A DNA stretch of 64,000 nucleotides, taken from positions 62,001 to 126,000 of the forward strand of contig NZ_BNBM01000016.1 in the NCBI RefSeq assembly GCF_014655715.1, written 5' to 3'. The notes below the pieces were generated by a model that was not told the origin of the DNA, did not search any database, and saw only the letters and a program-made list of their open reading frames with translations. A program made the translations under genes and the position numbers. Each line of letters begins with the position of its first letter. Within the stretch, counting starts at the first letter, position 1. The DNA is from Streptomyces lanatus (GTDB taxonomy: Bacteria; Actinomycetota; Actinomycetes; Streptomycetales; Streptomycetaceae). Shown here piece after piece: positions 37,767-45,352 of the stretch.

Positions 37767-38096
37767 GTGTCCACTGGTGTGCCGCTGGCGTCCGGCAAGA
37801 GCGAGATATTCGAGGTCATCCTTCAGTTCATGCCGGACTGGATCCAGATCCCGGTGCTGGTCCTGATCGTGCTCCTCGTCGTCGGGTCGTGGGTCTTCAA
37901 GCTGAAGCGCAAGATCGACCGGCGGCGCGCCGCGCGCCAGGGCGGCACCGTCCAGCCGGCCGCGCAGCACGGACAGGGGCAGGGCGCCGATTACCTGGGC
38001 CAGTACGCCCCGCAGCAGCAGTCTCAGCGGCCGAGCGGCGCCGATTACCTCGGCGCGTACGCTCCGCAGCAGCCCCAGGGCAACGGCCAGGCCTGA
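37767..38096 (+). CDS. Small single-pass membrane protein with repeated GADYLGxYAPQQ motif
   Basis: A 109-residue protein of unknown function. It has one membrane helix (IPVLVLIVLLVVGSWVF), then a basic juxtamembrane segment (KLKRKIDRRRAARQ) and a Gln-rich tail. The tail carries GADYLGQYAPQQQ and GADYLGAYAPQQP, two near-identical copies about 20 residues apart. GTG 37767 follows GGGGGGAG. It sits between aroE and aroC in the same direction; a cytoplasmic tail with a repeated short motif suggests a protein-binding role, which is inference. Confidence 0.75.
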   Translation: MSTGVPLASGKSEIFEVILQFMPDWIQIPVLVLIVLLVVGSWVFKLKRKIDRRRAARQGGTVQPAAQHGQGQGADYLGQYAPQQQSQRPSGADYLGAYAPQQPQGNGQA

Positions 38097-38258
38097 GTCC
38101 GGTTCCGTCCGTCTGGTGGACCGGCGGCCGGGGTCCGGTGCCGGACGTGGGAGGATCGAAGGTGGCGGGCCGGGGCCGCGCACCTGGTCGCGCCGTCGAC
38201 GTACGCGAGGACGCGCGTACGCAGGGCAGTACCAGGGCGCGAGCACTGAGGAGCACCG

Positions 38259-39443
38259 TTGAGCAGGTTGCGCTGGCTGACCGCGGGGGAGTCCCACGGT
38301 CCCGCACTCGTGGCGACGCTGGAGGGCCTTCCCGCCGGCGTGCCGATCACCACGGAGATGGTGGCGGACCACCTGGCCCGGCGCCGGCTCGGCTATGGAC
38401 GCGGTGCGCGCATGAAGTTCGAGCGCGACGAGGTCACCTTCATCGGCGGCGTCCGGCACGGCCTCACCCTCGGCTCCCCGGTCGCGATCATGGTGGGCAA
38501 CACCGAGTGGCCCAAGTGGGACCAGGTCATGGCGGCCGACCCGGTCGACCCGGAGATCCTCGCCGGCCTCGCCCGCAACGCCCCGCTGACCCGCCCCCGC
38601 CCCGGCCACGCCGACCTCGCGGGCATGCAGAAATACGGCTTCGACGAGGCCCGGCCGATCCTGGAGCGCGCCTCGGCCCGTGAGACCGCCGCCCGCGTGG
38701 CGCTGGGCGCGGTGGCCCGGTCGTACATCAAGGAGACGGCCGGCATCGAGATCGTCAGCCATGTCGTCGAGCTGTGCTCCGTGAAGGCCCCGCAGGGTGT
38801 GTACCCGACGCCGGCCGACGTCGAGAAGCTCGACGCCGACCCGCTTCGCTGCCTCGACGCCGACGCGTCGAAGGCGATGGTCGCGGAGGTCGACCAGGCC
38901 CACAAGGACGGCGACACCCTCGGCGGTGTGGTCGAGATCCTGGCCTACGGCGTGCCCGTCGGCCTCGGCTCGCACGTCCACTGGGACCGCAAGCTGGACG
39001 CCCGCCTCGCCGGCGCGCTCATGGGCATCCAGGCCATCAAGGGCGTCGAGCTCGGCGACGGCTTCGAGCTTGCCCGCGTCCCCGGCTCCAAGGCGCACGA
39101 CGAGATCGTGAACACGCCCGAGGGCATCCGCCGCGTCTCCGGCCGCTCCGGCGGCACCGAGGGCGGCCTGACCACCGGCGAGCTGCTGCGGGTGCGGGCC
39201 GCGATGAAGCCGATCGCGACCGTGCCGAGGGCCCTGCAGACGGTCGACGTCACGACCGGTGAGGCCACGCAGGCCCACCACCAGCGCTCCGACGTCTCCG
39301 CGGTGCCGGCCGCCGGCATCGTCGCCGAGGCCATGGTGGCGCTCGTCCTCGCGGACGCGGTCGCGGAGAAGTTCGGCGGCGACTCGGTGACCGAGACCCG
39401 CCGCAACGTCCGGTCGTACCTCGACAACCTCTCGATCCGATGA
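38259..39443 (+). CDS. aroC: Chorismate synthase
   Basis: A 394-residue FMN-dependent enzyme that makes chorismate from EPSP, the last step of the shikimate route. It opens with RLRWLTAGESHGPALVA and contains RPGHADLAGMQKYG, ARETAARVALGAVAR and RRVSGRSGGTEGGLTTGE, all family signatures. The TTG start at 38259 has GAGGAG at good distance. Its stop overlaps the aroK ATG by four bases. Confidence 0.96.
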   Translation: MSRLRWLTAGESHGPALVATLEGLPAGVPITTEMVADHLARRRLGYGRGARMKFERDEVTFIGGVRHGLTLGSPVAIMVGNTEWPKWDQVMAADPVDPEILAGLARNAPLTRPRPGHADLAGMQKYGFDEARPILERASARETAARVALGAVARSYIKETAGIEIVSHVVELCSVKAPQGVYPTPADVEKLDADPLRCLDADASKAMVAEVDQAHKDGDTLGGVVEILAYGVPVGLGSHVHWDRKLDARLAGALMGIQAIKGVELGDGFELARVPGSKAHDEIVNTPEGIRRVSGRSGGTEGGLTTGELLRVRAAMKPIATVPRALQTVDVTTGEATQAHHQRSDVSAVPAAGIVAEAMVALVLADAVAEKFGGDSVTETRRNVRSYLDNLSIR

Positions 39444-39958
39444 GCGCAGCGCCTGTGGTGGTGCTGGTCGGGCCGATGGGTGTCGGCAAGTCCACGGTCG
39501 GGCAGCAGCTCGCCGAGCGCCTCGGCGTCGGCTACCGGGACACCGACGACGATATCGTCACCGAGCAGGGCCGCACCATCGCCGAGATCTTCGTCGACGA
39601 GGGCGAGCCCGCCTTCCGCGCCATCGAGAAGCGGGCCGTGCACCGGGCGCTCGCCGAGCACGACGGTGTCCTGGCCCTCGGCGGCGGCTCGATCCTGGAC
39701 GAGGACACGCGCGCGTTGCTCGCCGGGCAGCGCGTCGTCTACCTCTCGATGGACGTCGAGGAGGCGGTCAAGCGCACCGGCCTGAACGCCGCCCGCCCGC
39801 TGCTGGCGGTCAACCCGCGCAAGCAGTGGCGGGAACTGATGGAGGCCCGCCGCCATCTCTACGAAGGGGTCGCCACGGCGGTCGTCGCCACCGACGGCCG
39901 TACGCCCGAAGAAGTGACCCAAGCCGCCCTGGACGCACTGGAGTTGAAGGACGCATGA
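39440..39958 (+). CDS. aroK: Shikimate kinase
   Basis: A 172-residue NMP-kinase-fold enzyme. Walker A GPMGVGKST (11-19), the shikimate-binding DTDDDIV and ALGGGSILDEDTRA are visible, as is the lid region RPLLAVNPRKQW. It is coupled on both sides, overlapping aroC and aroB by four bases each. Confidence 0.95.
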   Translation: MSAAPVVVLVGPMGVGKSTVGQQLAERLGVGYRDTDDDIVTEQGRTIAEIFVDEGEPAFRAIEKRAVHRALAEHDGVLALGGGSILDEDTRALLAGQRVVYLSMDVEEAVKRTGLNAARPLLAVNPRKQWRELMEARRHLYEGVATAVVATDGRTPEEVTQAALDALELKDA

Positions 39959-41046
39959 CCGAGGCAGTGACGCGGATTCAGGTCGGCGGCACGGCGGGCA
40001 GTGACCCGTACGAGGTCCTGGTGGGCCGTCAGCTCCTGGGCGAGCTGGGCGGGCTGATCGGCGCTCGCACCAAGCGGGTCGCCGTGATCCACCCGGAGGC
40101 GCTGGCCGAGACCGGCGAGGCACTGCGGGGCGATCTGGCCGAGCAGGGCTTCGAAGCGGTCGCCATCCAGGTGCCGAACGCCGAGGAGGCCAAGACCGCC
40201 GAGGTGGCCGCCTACTGCTGGAAGGCGCTCGGCCAGTCCGGCTTCACGCGCTCCGACGCGATCGTCGGTGTCGGCGGCGGCGCGACCACCGACCTCGCCG
40301 GGTTCGTGGCGGCGACCTGGCTGCGCGGGGTGCGCTGGATCGCGGTCCCGACCACGGTGTTGGCCATGGTGGACGCGGCGGTCGGCGGCAAGACCGGCAT
40401 CAACACCGCCGAGGGCAAGAACCTGGTGGGTGCCTTCCACCCGCCGGCCGGCGTGCTGTGCGACCTGGCCGCGCTGGACTCGCTGCCGGTCAACGACTAC
40501 GTCTCCGGCCTCGCGGAGATCATCAAGGCCGGTTTCATCGCCGACCCGGCGATCCTGGAGCTGATCGAGTCCGACCCCGAGGCCGCGCGCACGCCGGCGG
40601 GACCGCACACCGCGGAGCTGATCGAGCGCTCTATCCGGGTCAAGGCCGAGGTCGTCTCGTCGGACCTGAAGGAAGCGGGTCTGCGGGAGATCCTCAACTA
40701 CGGCCACACGCTCGGCCACGCCATCGAGAAGAACGAGCGCTACAAGTGGCGGCACGGCGCCGCGGTCGCCGTCGGCATGCACTTCGCCGCCGAACTCGGC
40801 CGTCTCGCCGGGCGGTTGGACGACGCGACGGCGGACAGGCACCGCACCATCCTCGAATCGGTGGGCCTGCCGCTGAACTACCGCTACGACCAGTGGCCCA
40901 AGCTGCTGCAGACGATGAAGGTCGACAAGAAGTCCCGCGGCGACCTGCTGCGCTTCATCGTCCTGGACGGCCTGGCCAAGCCCACCGTGCTGGAGGGACC
41001 GGACCCGGCCGTGCTGCTCGCCGCGTACGGCGAAGTCGGCCAGTAA
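39955..41046 (+). CDS. aroB: 3-dehydroquinate synthase
   Basis: A 363-residue NAD and metal-dependent enzyme turning DAHP into 3-dehydroquinate. The NAD loop GVGGGATTDLAGFVAATW, the active-site segment VGGKTGIN and the metal-ligand histidines in LNYGHTLGHAIEKNERYKWRHG are present. ATG 39955 overlaps the aroK stop; an upstream extension of the frame is not used. A large hairpin follows. The type II dehydroquinase that normally comes next in the pathway is not in the window. Confidence 0.95.
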   Translation: MTEAVTRIQVGGTAGSDPYEVLVGRQLLGELGGLIGARTKRVAVIHPEALAETGEALRGDLAEQGFEAVAIQVPNAEEAKTAEVAAYCWKALGQSGFTRSDAIVGVGGGATTDLAGFVAATWLRGVRWIAVPTTVLAMVDAAVGGKTGINTAEGKNLVGAFHPPAGVLCDLAALDSLPVNDYVSGLAEIIKAGFIADPAILELIESDPEAARTPAGPHTAELIERSIRVKAEVVSSDLKEAGLREILNYGHTLGHAIEKNERYKWRHGAAVAVGMHFAAELGRLAGRLDDATADRHRTILESVGLPLNYRYDQWPKLLQTMKVDKKSRGDLLRFIVLDGLAKPTVLEGPDPAVLLAAYGEVGQ

Positions 41047-41098
41047 GTCCACCGAATCACCGTTCCGTCCGATTCGCCTGTGGCGATGGGCACTTCAG

Positions 41099-41138
41099 AC
41101 CGCCCCCGGCCGTTCACCAAACGGCGGCCGGGGGCGGT
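41099..41138 (+). terminator. Terminator-like hairpin after aroB
   Basis: ACCGCCCCCGGCC / GGCCGGGGGCGGT (13 bp) encloses a second small CCGT/ACGG pairing. It lies 53 bases after the aroB stop. Confidence 0.7.
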
Positions 41139-41214
41139 ACCGTTCGGTAGGGGGCGGGCCGCGTGCCCGCTGCCAGCGCCAATGGCCATGGAAGACGAGA
41201 CGGAGTGGCACCGG

Positions 41215-42096
41215 ATGCAGCATGCAGTGGGTTCTCCGCTGCCGCCGCCCCAGTCGGGGCACGGTTGGTCGCCGGCCGGACACCACCCGGGTGCGCACCA
41301 CCCGGGCGGGAACCCGGGACCCGCCCCGCATCAGGGATCAGCCCCGCACCAGGGACCGGCTCCCGTACCCCCGCCGCCCCCGGCACCGGGCTTCGCACCC
41401 CCCGGGCCGGTCGCGCACACTCCGCCGCACACCCATGTCCCGCCGACACCCGAGACCACGGGCCATGTCCCGCTGCCGCCCGGCGGACCCGTCGGCATGC
41501 CGAGCGCCCCGCCCGCCGCCGCGACCCCCGACGCCGCGACCACGACCATCGCGGTGCTGCTCATCGGACCCGCCGGGGCCGGCAAGACCAGCGTCGCCAA
41601 GTACTGGGCGGACCACCGCCGCGTCCCCACGGCCCACATCAGCCTCGACGATGTCCGCGAATGGGTCCGCTCGGGCTTCGCCGACCCCCAGTCCGGCTGG
41701 AACGACAACTCCGAGGCCCAGTACCGCCTGGCCCGCCGGACCTGCGGCTTCGCCGCGCGCAACTTCCTGGCCAACGGAATCTCCTGCATCCTCGACGACG
41801 CGGTCTTCCCCGACCGCCCCGTCGTGGGCCTCGGCGGCTGGAAGCGCCATGTGGGCCCTGGCCTCCTGCCGGTCGTCCTGCTCCCCGGCCTGGAGATAGT
41901 CCTGGAGCGCAACGCCGAACGCTCGGGGAATCGCCGCCTCACCGACGAGGAGGTCGCCCGCATCCACGGCCGCATGGCGGGCTGGTACGGCTCGGGCCTG
42001 CCGATCATCGACAATTCCCAGCTGGACGTACCGCAGACGGCGAGGGTCCTGGACGACGTACTGGCCCGCTCGATCGCGAGCCCACCGAATTGGTGA
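41215..42096 (+). CDS. P-loop kinase-like protein with Pro/His-rich N-terminus
   Basis: A 293-residue protein. The first ~105 residues are low complexity, dominated by Pro, His, Gly and Ala. A P-loop NTPase domain follows with Walker A GPAGAGKT (118-125), a lid-like HISLDDVREWVRSG, and GISCILDDAVFPDRP, similar to AAA_33/zeta-toxin-like or polynucleotide-kinase-like phosphotransferases. Substrate unknown. ATG 41215 is preferred because GGAG lies nine bases upstream; ATGs at 41182 and 41188 are alternatives. The gene lies between aroB and the M24 peptidase gene and is followed by an intergenic repeat. Confidence 0.75.
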   Translation: MQHAVGSPLPPPQSGHGWSPAGHHPGAHHPGGNPGPAPHQGSAPHQGPAPVPPPPPAPGFAPPGPVAHTPPHTHVPPTPETTGHVPLPPGGPVGMPSAPPAAATPDAATTTIAVLLIGPAGAGKTSVAKYWADHRRVPTAHISLDDVREWVRSGFADPQSGWNDNSEAQYRLARRTCGFAARNFLANGISCILDDAVFPDRPVVGLGGWKRHVGPGLLPVVLLPGLEIVLERNAERSGNRRLTDEEVARIHGRMAGWYGSGLPIIDNSQLDVPQTARVLDDVLARSIASPPNW

Positions 42097-42127
42097 GCAC
42101 CGGGGACTGAGCCGACCTCGGGGGCGC

Positions 42128-42190
42128 GAGGCTGTATCGATGTGCGGCTCCGCCGCGTGGGCGCGGCCAACCCCGGCACCCAACCCCAGG
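42128..42190. repeat. Streptomyces-type intergenic repeat (GCTCCGCCGCGTGGGCGCG core)
   Basis: The sequence around 42143-42165 matches a short element I recognise as dispersed between genes in Streptomyces genomes. It lies between the kinase-like and the M24 peptidase genes; no second copy was noticed in this window. Confidence 0.5.
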
Positions 42191-42259
42191 TGGCACCCCC
42201 TCCTCCGAACGGCTCCCTTCCAACCGGCACAAAACAGACGAGCCTCCTACGCTCGACTC

Positions 42260-43366
42260 ATGTCAGAGGTCTACGAGGCCCGCCGAACCCGCCTACGCGA
42301 ACGCTGCCAAGCCGGCGGCAGCCACTCCGCGCTGGTCTCCCGCCCCGCCAACGTGCGCTACCTCGCGGGCGCGGCCCCCAACGGCGCCGCGCTCCTGCTC
42401 GGCAGGACCGAGGACCTGCTGGTCTGCTCGGGCCCACCGGAGGAACGGCCGGCCGAGGGCCGCCCCGACGAGGCGCTGCGCATCCACACCCTCCCCCGCG
42501 CCGGAGGCGACCCGGCGGTCGCCGCGGCCGACCTCGCGGCAGGGCAGGGCGCCGACGTGCTCGCCGTGGAGGAACATCACCTGACCGTGGCCCGCCACAG
42601 AGCCATCCGCTCGGTCGCCCCACAGCTCAGGCTCACCGACCTAGGCGGCGCGGTCGAGCAGCTCCGCGTGGTCAAGGACGAGGAGGAGATCTCCTGCCTG
42701 CGCATCGGCGCCGAGGTCGCCGACCAGGCCCTCGGTGAGCTCCTCGAATCCATCCTGGTCGGCCGCACCGAACGCCATCTCGCCCTGGAGCTCGAACGAC
42801 GCCTCGTCGATCACGGCGCCGACGGCCCCGCCTTCCCCACCGCCGTCGCCACCGGCCCGAACGCCGGCCGACGTGCCCACCGGCCCACCGACCGCCGGGT
42901 CGAGGAGGGCGACTTCCTGTCCGTCTGCCTCGGGGCGACGTACCGTGGCTACCGCTGCGAGATCGGCCGTACCTTCGTCATCGGTACGTCCCCCGCCGAC
43001 TGGCAGATCGAGCTGTACGACCTGGTCTTCGCCGCCCAGCGCGCCGGACGGGAGGCCCTGGCGCCCGGCGCCGCGTACCGTGATGTGGACCGTGCCGCAC
43101 GCCAGGTGCTGGATTCCGCGGGGTATACGGAAGGCCTTTCGCCGCTGATGGGCCACGGTGTGGGACTCGAAATCGACGAGGACCCGCAGTTGGCCCCCAC
43201 GGCCATGGGTAAACTGGACGCTTGCGTGCCGGTCACCGTCGAACCGGGGGTCCACCTCCCGGGCCGGGGCGGCGTCCGGATCGATGACACGCTCGTCGTT
43301 CGCCCCGAGGCGGACGGCGGACCCGAGCTACTCACCATCACGACCAAGGAGCTGCTCGCGCTTTAG
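42260..43366 (+). CDS. M24 (Xaa-Pro aminopeptidase-like) protein with altered metal ligands
   Basis: A 368-residue pita-bread-fold protein with a creatinase-type N-terminal domain (SRPANVRYLAGAAP). In the catalytic domain the usual metal-binding set D, D, H, E, E is changed: Cys223 replaces the first Asp (GDFLSVCLG), Glu234 the second (GYRCEIGRT), His299 is kept (GHGVG), Glu328 is kept (VEPGVH), and Asp342 replaces the last Glu (VRIDDT). The motif that normally reads HExP is EIDEDP. It may be a non-peptidase or use one metal. ATG 42260 is chosen as the first with family similarity. An M24 gene precedes efp in many actinobacteria, including pepQ-efp in mycobacteria. Confidence 0.85.
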   Translation: MSEVYEARRTRLRERCQAGGSHSALVSRPANVRYLAGAAPNGAALLLGRTEDLLVCSGPPEERPAEGRPDEALRIHTLPRAGGDPAVAAADLAAGQGADVLAVEEHHLTVARHRAIRSVAPQLRLTDLGGAVEQLRVVKDEEEISCLRIGAEVADQALGELLESILVGRTERHLALELERRLVDHGADGPAFPTAVATGPNAGRRAHRPTDRRVEEGDFLSVCLGATYRGYRCEIGRTFVIGTSPADWQIELYDLVFAAQRAGREALAPGAAYRDVDRAARQVLDSAGYTEGLSPLMGHGVGLEIDEDPQLAPTAMGKLDACVPVTVEPGVHLPGRGGVRIDDTLVVRPEADGGPELLTITTKELLAL

Positions 43367-43416
43367 GAAGTGCGTGCGCCGGGGTCGTCCACGTCAGTCC
43401 AGGAGATTCCGCAACC

Positions 43417-43983
43417 GTGGCTTCCACGAACGACCTCAAGAACGGCATGGTGCTCAAGCTCGACGGCGGCCAGCTGTGGTCCGTCGTCGAGTTCCAGCAC
43501 GTCAAGCCCGGCAAGGGCCCGGCATTCGTGCGCACCAAGCTCAAGAACGTGCTCTCCGGGAAGGTCGTCGACAAGACCTTCAACGCCGGCGTGAAGGTCG
43601 AGACGGCCACCGTCGACAAGCGGGACATGCAGTTCTCCTACATGGACGGCGAGTACTTCGTCTTCATGGACATGGAGACCTACGACCAGCTCATGGTCGA
43701 CCGCAAGGCCGTCGGTGACGCCGCCAACTTCCTCATCGAGGGCTTCATGGCCACCGTCGCGCAGCACGAGGGCGAGGTGCTCTTCGTCGAGCTGCCGGCC
43801 GCCGTCGAGCTGGTCATCCAGGAGACCGAGCCGGGCGTCCAGGGCGACCGCTCCACCGGTGGCACCAAGCCCGCCACCCTGGAGACCGGTCACCAGATCC
43901 AGGTCCCGCTCTTCATCACCACCGGTGAGAAGATCAAGGTCGACACCCGCACGAGCGACTACCTCGGCCGGGTGAACAGCTAA
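43417..43983 (+). CDS. efp: Elongation factor P
   Basis: A 188-residue three-domain factor that eases peptide bond formation at proline runs. The functional loop reads KPGKGPAFVRTKLKN, containing the PGKGP sequence reported for actinobacterial EF-P that works without lysine modification; no epmA/epmB or ymfI-type modification genes lie nearby. The C-terminal OB domain has the expected VPLFITTGEKIKVDTRT. GTG 43417 follows AGGAG. nusB starts one base after the stop. Confidence 0.96.
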   Translation: MASTNDLKNGMVLKLDGGQLWSVVEFQHVKPGKGPAFVRTKLKNVLSGKVVDKTFNAGVKVETATVDKRDMQFSYMDGEYFVFMDMETYDQLMVDRKAVGDAANFLIEGFMATVAQHEGEVLFVELPAAVELVIQETEPGVQGDRSTGGTKPATLETGHQIQVPLFITTGEKIKVDTRTSDYLGRVNS

Positions 43984-43984
43984 A

Positions 43985-44419
43985 TTGGCCGCCCGCAACA
44001 CGGCCCGCAAGCGCGCCTTCCAGATCCTCTTCGAGGGCGACCAGCGCGGCGCCGATGTCCTGACGGTCCTCGCGGACTGGGTCCGGCTCTCCCGGACCGA
44101 CACCCGGCAGCCGCCGGTGAGCGAGTACACGATGCAGCTCGTCGAGGGCTACGCGGCACACGCGCGGCGCATCGACGAGCTGATCGCCCAGTACGCCGTC
44201 GGCTGGACGCTCGACCGGATGCCGGTCGTGGACCGCAACATCCTGCGCCTCGGCGCGTATGAGCTGATCTGGGTCGACGAGACGCCGGACGCCGTCGTGC
44301 TGGACGAGATGGTGCAGCTGGCCAAGGAGTTCTCCACGGACGAGTCGCCCTCGTTCGTCAACGGCCTGCTCGGCCGCCTCAAGGAGCTGAAGCCCTCGCT
44401 GCGCCGGGACGAGGCGTAA
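43985..44419 (+). CDS. nusB: Transcription antitermination protein NusB
   Basis: A 144-residue helical protein that, with NusE (S10), binds boxA RNA and supports rRNA antitermination. It opens with ARNTARKRAFQILFEGDQRG, has MPVVDRNILRLGAYELIW in the middle and ends with FVNGLLGRLKEL, all typical. A TTG at 43985 is the start; it follows the efp stop by one base and has no separate ribosome binding site, so translation is coupled to efp. Confidence 0.93.
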   Translation: MAARNTARKRAFQILFEGDQRGADVLTVLADWVRLSRTDTRQPPVSEYTMQLVEGYAAHARRIDELIAQYAVGWTLDRMPVVDRNILRLGAYELIWVDETPDAVVLDEMVQLAKEFSTDESPSFVNGLLGRLKELKPSLRRDEA

Positions 44420-44430
44420 GGGTTTCCGAA

Positions 44431-44478
44431 GACGTGGGAGGGCCCGCAGCATCGCGCTGCGGGCCCTCCCGCGTCTTC
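44431..44478 (+). terminator. Long terminator after nusB
   Basis: 20-bp stem 44431-44450 / 44456-44475 (GGGAGGGCCCGCAGC core) with one G-U pair and the tail TTCCTG. Confidence 0.9.
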
Positions 44479-44522
44479 CTGTGCCCGGGGGTGCCCCTGG
44501 GGTCTCCGGAGGCGGTAGAACG

Positions 44523-44575
44523 CCGCCGGGGTGGCCGCAACCCGATAGGTTTCGGCCACCCCGGCGGTACGTTTC
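44523..44575 (-). terminator. Terminator of bldD
   Basis: Perfect 15-bp inverted repeat CCGCCGGGGTGGCCG (44523-44537) / CGGCCACCCCGGCGG (44553-44567), 27 bases beyond the bldD stop on the minus strand. The plus strand also has GTTTC after it, so it can act both ways. Confidence 0.8.
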
Positions 44576-44593
44576 TGCTCAGCCGTGGAGCGT

Positions 44594-45097
44594 TCAGCCC
44601 TCGTCGGCGTGGGAGACCGCGCGGCGCGCGTCCGCGTCCAGGACGCCCCAGCTGATCAGCTGCTCGGTCAGGACCGAGGGGGACTGGTCGTAGATGACGG
44701 CGAGTGTGCGCAGGTCGTCCTGGCGGATCGAGAGCACCTTGCCGTTGTAGTCACCGCGCTGCGACTGGATGGTCGCGGCGTAGCGCTGCAGGGGGCCCGC
44801 CTTCTCGGCCGGCACATGAGCCAGTCGCTCCAGGTCCAGGACCAGCTTCGGCGGCGGCTCGGCGGCCCCGCCCGGCGTGGTGCCCGGCAGCAGCTCCTGC
44901 ACCGGCACGCCGTAGAAATCCGCCAACTCGGCGAGGCGCTGCACGGTCACGGCACGGTCACCGCGCTCGTACGAACCGACCACGACGGCCTTCCAGCGTC
45001 CCTGGGACTTCTCCTCGACACCGTGGAGGGAAAGGCCCTGCTGGGTGCGGATGGCCCGGAGTTTGGCCCCGAGCTGTTTGGCGTATTCGCTGGACAT
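44594..45097 (-). CDS. bldD: Developmental master regulator BldD
   Basis: A 167-residue repressor that holds Streptomyces in vegetative growth and binds tetrameric cyclic di-GMP. The N-terminal Xre-type helix-turn-helix (KLRAIRTQQGLSLHGVEE to YERGDRAVTVQRLAELADFY) binds DNA. The C-terminal domain carries the exact c-di-GMP signature RGD(114-116)-x8-RQDD(125-128). ATG 45097 is the start. It faces efp-nusB and is divergent from the pyrimidine operon, with about 255 bases between bldD and pyrR. A pseudo-palindrome upstream is a likely autoregulatory site. Confidence 0.97.
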   Translation of the reverse strand: MSSEYAKQLGAKLRAIRTQQGLSLHGVEEKSQGRWKAVVVGSYERGDRAVTVQRLAELADFYGVPVQELLPGTTPGGAAEPPPKLVLDLERLAHVPAEKAGPLQRYAATIQSQRGDYNGKVLSIRQDDLRTLAVIYDQSPSVLTEQLISWGVLDADARRAVSHADEG

Positions 45098-45155
45098 ATA
45101 GCTCCCCGGACACTGTGTCGACGCGACCTGGCTTGGGTTCCATGCCGCGCGGTTG

Positions 45156-45175
45156 GTAACTCACTGTGAGGTTAC
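45156..45175 (-). promoter_or_regulatory. Candidate BldD operator upstream of bldD
   Basis: The 20-base stretch is a pseudo-palindrome with GTAAC and GTTAC ends and a CTCAC/GTGAG core; on the minus strand it reads AGTGAGTTACC, close to the published AGTGA-n-TCACC type BldD site. It lies about 60-80 bases before the ATG, where BldD autoregulation is known in S. coelicolor. Confidence 0.55.
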
Positions 45176-45315
45176 GCAGCGTTACTCTGGCGCGTCAAGC
45201 CGAATGGTCCACACCGACGCTTCCGTGCTATCGGTGGCCGATTGAGCCAAGGGGGTGATGAGGCGCGCCGCGGCGGCCTGCTACCGTGTATGGCGCAAAC
45301 CAGACGTCCTTTAAG

Positions 45316-45344
45316 GTCCGTCCCGTGAGGCGGAGAAGGAGGTC
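45316..45344 (+). promoter_or_regulatory. Candidate PyrR-binding RNA hairpin at the pyrR ribosome binding site
   Basis: TCCG pairs with CGGA and an inner CC pairs with GG around a CGTGA loop, matching the PyrR binding-loop pattern (U)CC-NGNGA-GG. The hairpin (about 45317-45334) ends just before AGAAGGAGG, the pyrR ribosome binding site. PyrR-UMP binding here would block translation, as shown for mycobacteria. Confidence 0.6.
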
Positions 45345-45352
45345 CTTTTCGT

